Source of the DNA: an uncultured Actinomycetes bacterium
GTDB taxonomy: Bacteria; Actinomycetota; Acidimicrobiia; Acidimicrobiales; RAAP-2
Assembly (NCBI GenBank): GCA_903924205.1
Contig: CAIYAP010000007.1
Span: 328,421-392,420 of the forward strand
Reading direction: 5' to 3'
DNA length: 64,000 nucleotides
Part shown: positions 59,779 to 64,000 of the stretch, one piece after another
Position numbering within the stretch: position 1 is the first letter of the stretch
Layout of the letters: each line of letters begins with the position of its first letter
Program-made: the position numbers and the translations under genes
The notes under the pieces: generated by a model
What the model saw: only the letters and a program-made list of their open reading frames with translations
The model's database searches: none
Told to the model about the DNA's origin: nothing

Positions 59779-60656
59779 TGGACGACGCCTTCGACCGCAT
59801 CTTGTTTTTATCTGATCCACCTATCGTGGACCCCGTCCTCATCGTCGCCATGGAGGGATGGATCGATGCGGGCTATGGCGCTCAGACCGCGCTCACTCAC
59901 TTGCTCGACATCATGGACACCGATGTGCTGGCCACCTTTGACACCGAATACTTCATTGATCAGCGCGCGCGTCGACCCCTCGCCAAAATCATTGATGGGG
60001 TCACCGCCGAACTGACGTGGCCCGAGATCCAGCTGCGCTACGGACAAGACCGAGATGGCGCGGACGTTTTGTTTCTCGTCGGCCCCGAACCGGACTTTCA
60101 CTGGGGTGACTTCTGCGACCTCATCGTCGACGTCGCCGGTCGCTTCGACGTGCGTCTACTCGTCGGCTTGGGGGCTTTCCCCGCGCCGACGCCGCACACT
60201 CGTCCGGTACGCGTGATTGGGACCGCACCCCAGGAGAGTTCCCACCTCCTCGACGTTGTGGGCACCATTGATGGCGAAATTGAGGTTCCGGCGGGCATCG
60301 GCGCCGCACTCGAGATGGCGTTTGCCGAAGCGTCCATCGACGCGGTCAGCCTGTGGGCCCGTGTGCCGCACTACGTCGCGTCCATGTCGTACCCCTTGGC
60401 CTCCGCCGCACTGGTGGACTCGCTCGCGGCCGTCGCCGGACTATCGGTTTCGTCAAAGGCGCTTCGCCGCTCCGCTGATGACGCCCGCGAGCGCGTCAAT
60501 GACCTCATCACCAACAATCCCGACCACCAGACCATGGTGGAAGATCTCGAGCGCACCGTCGACGAAACCGAAGGTGGTTCGCTGGGGACGGAGATTCCCT
60601 CGGGTGACGAGCTCGCCGAGGAACTTGAGCGCTTCTTGCGCGGCGAAACGGACTAG
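59778..60656 (+). CDS. PAC2-family protein
   Basis: A 292-residue PAC2 (proteasome assembly chaperone-like) protein: PVLIVAMEGWIDAGYGAQTA at the N-terminus, VLFLVGPEPDFHW, VGLGAFPAPTPHTRPVRVIG and a C-terminal helical tail ending in Glu-rich LAEELERFLRG. Widespread in actinobacteria, function not fixed; in archaea/eukaryotes such domains help proteasome assembly. One base overlap with the kinase-like gene; four-base convergent overlap with the YgjP-like gene. Confidence 0.88.
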   Translation: MDDAFDRILFLSDPPIVDPVLIVAMEGWIDAGYGAQTALTHLLDIMDTDVLATFDTEYFIDQRARRPLAKIIDGVTAELTWPEIQLRYGQDRDGADVLFLVGPEPDFHWGDFCDLIVDVAGRFDVRLLVGLGAFPAPTPHTRPVRVIGTAPQESSHLLDVVGTIDGEIEVPAGIGAALEMAFAEASIDAVSLWARVPHYVASMSYPLASAALVDSLAAVAGLSVSSKALRRSADDARERVNDLITNNPDHQTMVEDLERTVDETEGGSLGTEIPSGDELAEELERFLRGETD

Positions 60657-61225
60657 TCGCCGACGTCGTCGCTGCTGACGCGACGGCCCATGCCAAGCGC
60701 GTAGCCCGCGAGGAAAGTTTCGCTGTCGTCTTGACGGGGATGGCGTCGGGCGATCTCCCAAAAATCCGCCGTGTGATCCGCTTCGATGAGGTGCGCCAAT
60801 TCGTGCACCAGCACGGCGTCCACCACCCACTCGGGGCAGGCCCGTAGCGAGGTGGACAGACGTATCTCTTTGGTAGCGGGTGCGCAGGTCGCCCAGACGC
60901 GTGTTTGCGATGATGACCAGGTCACGCGCGCCGGCCGAACACCGTCGACGTAGAGGTCGGCCAACACCACCGCTCGCTCTTCGAGGGCCGCATCACCGCT
61001 GACGGCGTGTGGTCGCTGATGGAGCAGCTGATTCACCAATTCGTCGATGAGCCGCTGGCGCTCCTTGCCGCGGAGTCGTTCGGGTAGCACCACCACAATG
61101 TTGTCCCCCGACCAGTGCGCCGCGCCCGTCTTTTTGCGTCGCGCCGAGGTGCGAACCTCGATTTCGGGTCGATCAAAGCTCGGCGGAATGACCGTCGAAA
61201 AGAGGGTAGGTGAACCTTTGGTCAC
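60653..61225 (-). CDS. YgjP-like zinc metallopeptidase (SprT-type HExxH)
   Basis: A 190-residue protein. The zinc motif VLVHELAHLIEADHTADFW (HELAH plus third His) is near residue 140. An N-terminal domain has RTSARRKKTGAAHWSGDNIV as in YgjP/DUF45. Substrate unknown. GTG start overlaps the leuS stop by four bases. Confidence 0.88.
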   Translation of the reverse strand: MTKGSPTLFSTVIPPSFDRPEIEVRTSARRKKTGAAHWSGDNIVVVLPERLRGKERQRLIDELVNQLLHQRPHAVSGDAALEERAVVLADLYVDGVRPARVTWSSSQTRVWATCAPATKEIRLSTSLRACPEWVVDAVLVHELAHLIEADHTADFWEIARRHPRQDDSETFLAGYALGMGRRVSSDDVGD

Positions 61226-63687
61226 GGAACGATGTTGACCAGCTTCGGCGCGCGAGCCACCACCCGCGACGCGGGGGCCCCGTTGAGCGCAGCCTGCACC
61301 TCGGGTTGAGCGAGAGCCACCGCAATGGCCTCGTCGTCGCTAATGGTGGTCGCGACGCTCACGCGTGCGCGCACCTTGCCGGCGATCTGAATCACCATGA
61401 CGACGTCGTCGTCCACCAACAACGCGCTGTCGGCCTGCGGCCAGGGCTGCGCGTGCACGAACTGTCCCTCGCCATGTCGCTCTTCCCACATTTCACTCGT
61501 GAGATGCGGCGACATCGGCGCCAGCAGTAACAACAAGGTGTCGATGGCTTCGTCGAAGATGTCTCGCCGTGCCCCCTCACCTTCGCGGGCGTACTTCGAG
61601 ACGGCATTGACGAGTTCCATGAGGGCCGCGACCGAGGTGTTGTACGTCCAGCGTTCGAGGCCGTCAGTGACCTTGGCGATGGTCTTGTGAACCTGTCGAC
61701 GCATCGCGAGGTCGCCCTCGGCCTCCGTCTCGCGCAACATCACGCCGTCGCCGTGGGCCAGGCGATACAGGCGGTGCAGGAAGCGTCCACACCCGTCAAT
61801 CACTTCGTCGGTTTGGCTGGTCCAGTCCACATCATCGGCAGGGGGACCCACGAAAAGGTGAAACAGGCGAAGCCCATCAGCACCCACGGTGGCGTAGTAC
61901 TGCCCCGGGGTCACAAGATTTCCCTTGGACTTGGACATCTTGGCGCCATCCATGCGGATCATTCCCTGCGTGAACAGGCGACGGAAAGGCTCTCGCTCGA
62001 GTCCGGGAGCAATTCCGGTGTCGATTAGCGCCTTCATGTAGAAACGGGCGTAGAGCAAGTGCAAGATGGCGTGTTCGATACCACCGATGTACTGGTCCAC
62101 CGGCAACCACTTGGCGGCCTGCGCCGGATCAAACGCCTGACCCTCGGTGAAGGGGTCAGCGAAGCGCAAGAAGTACCACGACGAGTCGGTGAAGGTGTCC
62201 ATCGTGTCGGTTTCACGACGGGCGTCACCGCCGCAGGTCGGGCAGGTCGTTCGCCAGAATGCTTCGTGGGTGGCGAGCGGGGACTGCCCTGTGTGGTCCA
62301 TTTTCACGTCATCCGGTGCCACAATGGGCAACTGTTCCCGCGGCACCGGCACAATGCCACACCCCTCGCAATAGACGACGGGAATGGGGCAACCCCAGAA
62401 GCGTTGACGCGACACCAGCCAGTCGCGCAGGCGGAAGTTGACCTTTTCGACACCGTTCGCCGAACGAGCGAGAAACTCGGACGCGGCCTCCTTGGCGGCG
62501 GCGACGTCGAGGCCATCGAGAAAGCCACTATTGACGTGCAAGCCGTCACCGCTATACGGGCCCTCGTGGCCTGCCGGAGTCTCGATGGTGCGAATAATGG
62601 GCAGGTCGTGCACCCGGGCAAACGCGTAATCGCGCTCGTCTTCCGCCGGCACCGCCATGATGGCGCCCGTGCCGTAGCTACCCAATACGTAATCAGCCAC
62701 GTAGACCGGAACGGGCGAATTGGTAAATGGATTGATGACGTAGGCACCGGTAAACGCGCCACGCTTCGACAGACTCTCACCACTGTCGCTCGAGGTGGTG
62801 CGCTCCATGTCGGTGGCCGCCCGGGCACGCGCCACGAGTTCGTCGACGATGGCGCCGTGCTCGTCGGTGGTCACGAGAGCTAGCAAAGGGTGTTCGGGGG
62901 CCATGACCGCGTACGTCACTCCGTATCCCGTATCGGGTCGCGTGGTGAACACGCGCAAGGCCAGGTCCGCGTGGCCAACGAAAGGAAGATCGAATTCCAC
63001 CCCTTCGGACCGGCCGATCCAGTTGCGTTGCATGGTCTTCACCCGCTCCGGCCACTCGAGGGCATCGACTGACTCGAGCAGTTCATCGGCATATTTCGTA
63101 ATGGCGAAGAACCACTGTTCTAGGTCCTTCTTCACTACTGAGGTTCCGCAACGGTCGCACACACCATCACCCACCACCTGCTCGTTCGCCAACACCGTGG
63201 CGCAACTCGGGCACCAATTCACGGGTGCTTCGGCGCGATAGGCCAGACCATTCTCGAGGAAGGTGAGGAAAATTTCCTGTGACCAGCGCATATACGCGGG
63301 GTCATGGCTAAAGACTTCTCGACGCCAGTCGTACACCGCCCCGAGGCGCTGAACCGATTCCTTCAGTTCCGCCATTCGCTGGTCAGTGAATATGCGGGGG
63401 TGGCTCCCCGCCTTGATGGCGGCGTTTTCCGCGGGCAGGCCAAAAGAGTCAAAACCAAACGGCGACAGCACGGCCTTACCGCGCATCGCTTGGTAGCGCA
63501 CCACCACGTCACCGAAGGTGTAGTTGCGCACATGCCCCTGGTGGGCCGATCCCGACGGATAGGGGTACATGTTGAGGGCGTAGAAACGCTCACGCGTATC
63601 GTCGTTAGATACCTCGTACAGGCCCGACTCGCGCCACCGTTCTTGCCACTTCTTTTCAATCTCAACGATGTCATAGTCCCGAGCCAT
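61222..63687 (-). CDS. leuS: Leucyl-tRNA synthetase
   Basis: An 821-residue class I synthetase. HIGH-type motif MYPYPSGSAHQGHVRNY (HxGH); zinc site CPSC...CDRC (about 155-180); editing domain with TTRPDTGYGVTYAVMAPEHP; KMSKS motif DGAKMSKSKGN; anticodon domain and C-terminal tail VAQPEVQAALNG. The ATG has TAGACT six bases before it. Divergent from tRNA-Ala. The AUG is well supported. Confidence 0.97.
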   Translation of the reverse strand: MARDYDIVEIEKKWQERWRESGLYEVSNDDTRERFYALNMYPYPSGSAHQGHVRNYTFGDVVVRYQAMRGKAVLSPFGFDSFGLPAENAAIKAGSHPRIFTDQRMAELKESVQRLGAVYDWRREVFSHDPAYMRWSQEIFLTFLENGLAYRAEAPVNWCPSCATVLANEQVVGDGVCDRCGTSVVKKDLEQWFFAITKYADELLESVDALEWPERVKTMQRNWIGRSEGVEFDLPFVGHADLALRVFTTRPDTGYGVTYAVMAPEHPLLALVTTDEHGAIVDELVARARAATDMERTTSSDSGESLSKRGAFTGAYVINPFTNSPVPVYVADYVLGSYGTGAIMAVPAEDERDYAFARVHDLPIIRTIETPAGHEGPYSGDGLHVNSGFLDGLDVAAAKEAASEFLARSANGVEKVNFRLRDWLVSRQRFWGCPIPVVYCEGCGIVPVPREQLPIVAPDDVKMDHTGQSPLATHEAFWRTTCPTCGGDARRETDTMDTFTDSSWYFLRFADPFTEGQAFDPAQAAKWLPVDQYIGGIEHAILHLLYARFYMKALIDTGIAPGLEREPFRRLFTQGMIRMDGAKMSKSKGNLVTPGQYYATVGADGLRLFHLFVGPPADDVDWTSQTDEVIDGCGRFLHRLYRLAHGDGVMLRETEAEGDLAMRRQVHKTIAKVTDGLERWTYNTSVAALMELVNAVSKYAREGEGARRDIFDEAIDTLLLLLAPMSPHLTSEMWEERHGEGQFVHAQPWPQADSALLVDDDVVMVIQIAGKVRARVSVATTISDDEAIAVALAQPEVQAALNGAPASRVVARAPKLVNIVP

Positions 63688-63693
63688 GCCCTC

Positions 63694-63699
63694 AGTCTA
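63694..63699 (-). promoter_or_regulatory. Putative -10 of leuS (leaderless)
   Basis: TAGACT on the minus strand, six bases before the ATG. Confidence 0.55.
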
Positions 63700-63756
63700 G
63701 AAAAGACCTTCTCGCCCGTCTTGGCCCTCGTCGGGTGTGAGCCATTGGCGGTGCGG

Positions 63757-63765
63757 TGCTAGAGT
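63757..63765 (+). promoter_or_regulatory. Putative extended -10 of tRNA-Ala
   Basis: TGCTAGAGT, 12 bases before the mature tRNA 5' end. Confidence 0.5.
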
Positions 63766-63777
63766 CAAGGTTCCTTT

Positions 63778-63853
63778 GGGGGTATAGCTCAGCTGGTAGA
63801 GCACGACACTGGCAGTGTCGGGGTCAGGGGTTCGAATCCCCTTACCTCCACCA
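63778..63853 (+). tRNA. tRNA-Ala (GGC)
   Basis: Acceptor GGGGGTA/TACCTCC, GCTC/GAGC D arm, anticodon stem CGACA/TGTCG with loop CTGGCAG (GGC, Ala), T arm AGGGG TTCGAAT CCCCT, discriminator A, encoded CCA. An intrinsic terminator follows. Confidence 0.97.
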
Positions 63854-63866
63854 CAAGGGCCTCATT

Positions 63867-63902
63867 CGAACCCCGGTCCGGTAATGGACCGGGGTTCGTT
63901 TT
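63867..63902 (+). terminator. Intrinsic terminator of tRNA-Ala
   Basis: A 13-bp perfect stem (CGAACCCCGGTCC/GGACCGGGGTTCG) with a six-base loop followed by four T. Confidence 0.92.
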
Positions 63903-64000
63903 GGCTCCATCCATGATCCAGCCTCGGAACCCCTCGTCGTGGAAGGCCGCGAAGGGCTGCTGCATGGGGGCGTGGACAATCGAACCGTCGACTTCGATGG
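63903..64000. other. Window end, no supported gene
   Basis: Short open frames exist on both strands, but none has a start, stop and context that support a gene. The minus-strand frame (IEVDGSIVHAPMQQPF...) runs through the terminator into the tRNA before stopping, so I do not call it. Confidence 0.4.

Noticed and set aside
1..64000. CRISPR arrays, insertion sequences, prophage or integrative elements
   Set aside because: No direct-repeat arrays with spacers, no transposase or integrase reading frames, and no attachment-site-like duplications next to the three tRNA genes were seen.

Overview
The window reads as a chromosomal segment of a high-GC Gram-positive bacterium. I think Actinobacteriota, most likely class Acidimicrobiia or a close relative. 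The inference rests on four things: a mycobacterium-like order coaD - sepIVA-like - DUF177 - rpmF and rnc - fpg-like - smc - ftsY; a FolP2-type dihydropteroate synthase paralogue; a GTP-dependent PEP carboxykinase; and a secreted protein built of SCSxPGxCTAxG repeats. No search was run, so the taxonomy is an inference. No transposase, integrase, phage module, CRISPR array or rRNA is visible. Coding density is very high and no gene-free stretch exceeds about 210 bases.

Layout. (1) 1-13071, minus strand: a long housekeeping block transcribed DAK2-like - recG - rsmD - coaD - sepIVA-like - DUF177 - rpmF - plsX - acpP - rnc - fpg-like - smc - ftsY, divergent from rpmB. It joins ribosome proteins, fatty acid/phospholipid synthesis, recombination and chromosome segregation. 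(2) 13372-32220: a mixed accessory/metabolic stretch: a TetR gene facing a repeat-rich secreted protein across a perfect 47-base inverted repeat, thiL, pckG, two MFS transporters, a DUF1295 membrane protein, an efeO-efeB pair without efeU, a secreted beta-helix protein, a separate SGNH protein convergent with an AT3 acyltransferase, an FMN reductase and an M20D peptidase. (3) 32288-33049: tRNA(CAT), two small ORFs and tRNA-Asn. (4) 33122-37992: dnaG with an unusual sigma factor, divergent from a DrrAB-type ABC exporter and a thioesterase. (5) 38012-53187: glyS, then uppS - small membrane protein - recO - photolyase - hemW, dinG, a TetR-like gene, and hrcA - dnaJ - rsmE - HIT - phoH - ybeY - corC - era. 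(6) 53242-63853: DinB-like gene, a zinc-ribbon microprotein, lepA, rpsT, holA, folP2-like, a thioredoxin-TPR protein, a kinase-like phosphotransferase, PAC2, a YgjP-like metallopeptidase, leuS and tRNA-Ala.

Regulation seen in sequence. Many transcription-unit starts carry TAnnnT exactly 6 or 7 bases before the ATG/GTG, the signature of leaderless mRNA. By contrast rpmB, rpsT, two tRNAs and one small ORF carry an extended -10 of form TGCTAnnnT. Genes inside operons usually overlap by 1-11 bases (ATGA, GTGA, TGATG), suggesting translational coupling. A CIRCE-like HrcA operator abuts the hrcA start codon.

Most notable points: an Fpg-family protein lacking all the catalytic residues I can check; an rnc gene with no normal start codon at the expected N-terminus; the perfect 22-bp-arm inverted repeat beside TetR; the leaderless-promoter pattern, which independently supports very small genes (DUF4236 protein, zinc-ribbon protein); and a DHPS paralogue without the pABA-loop motif.
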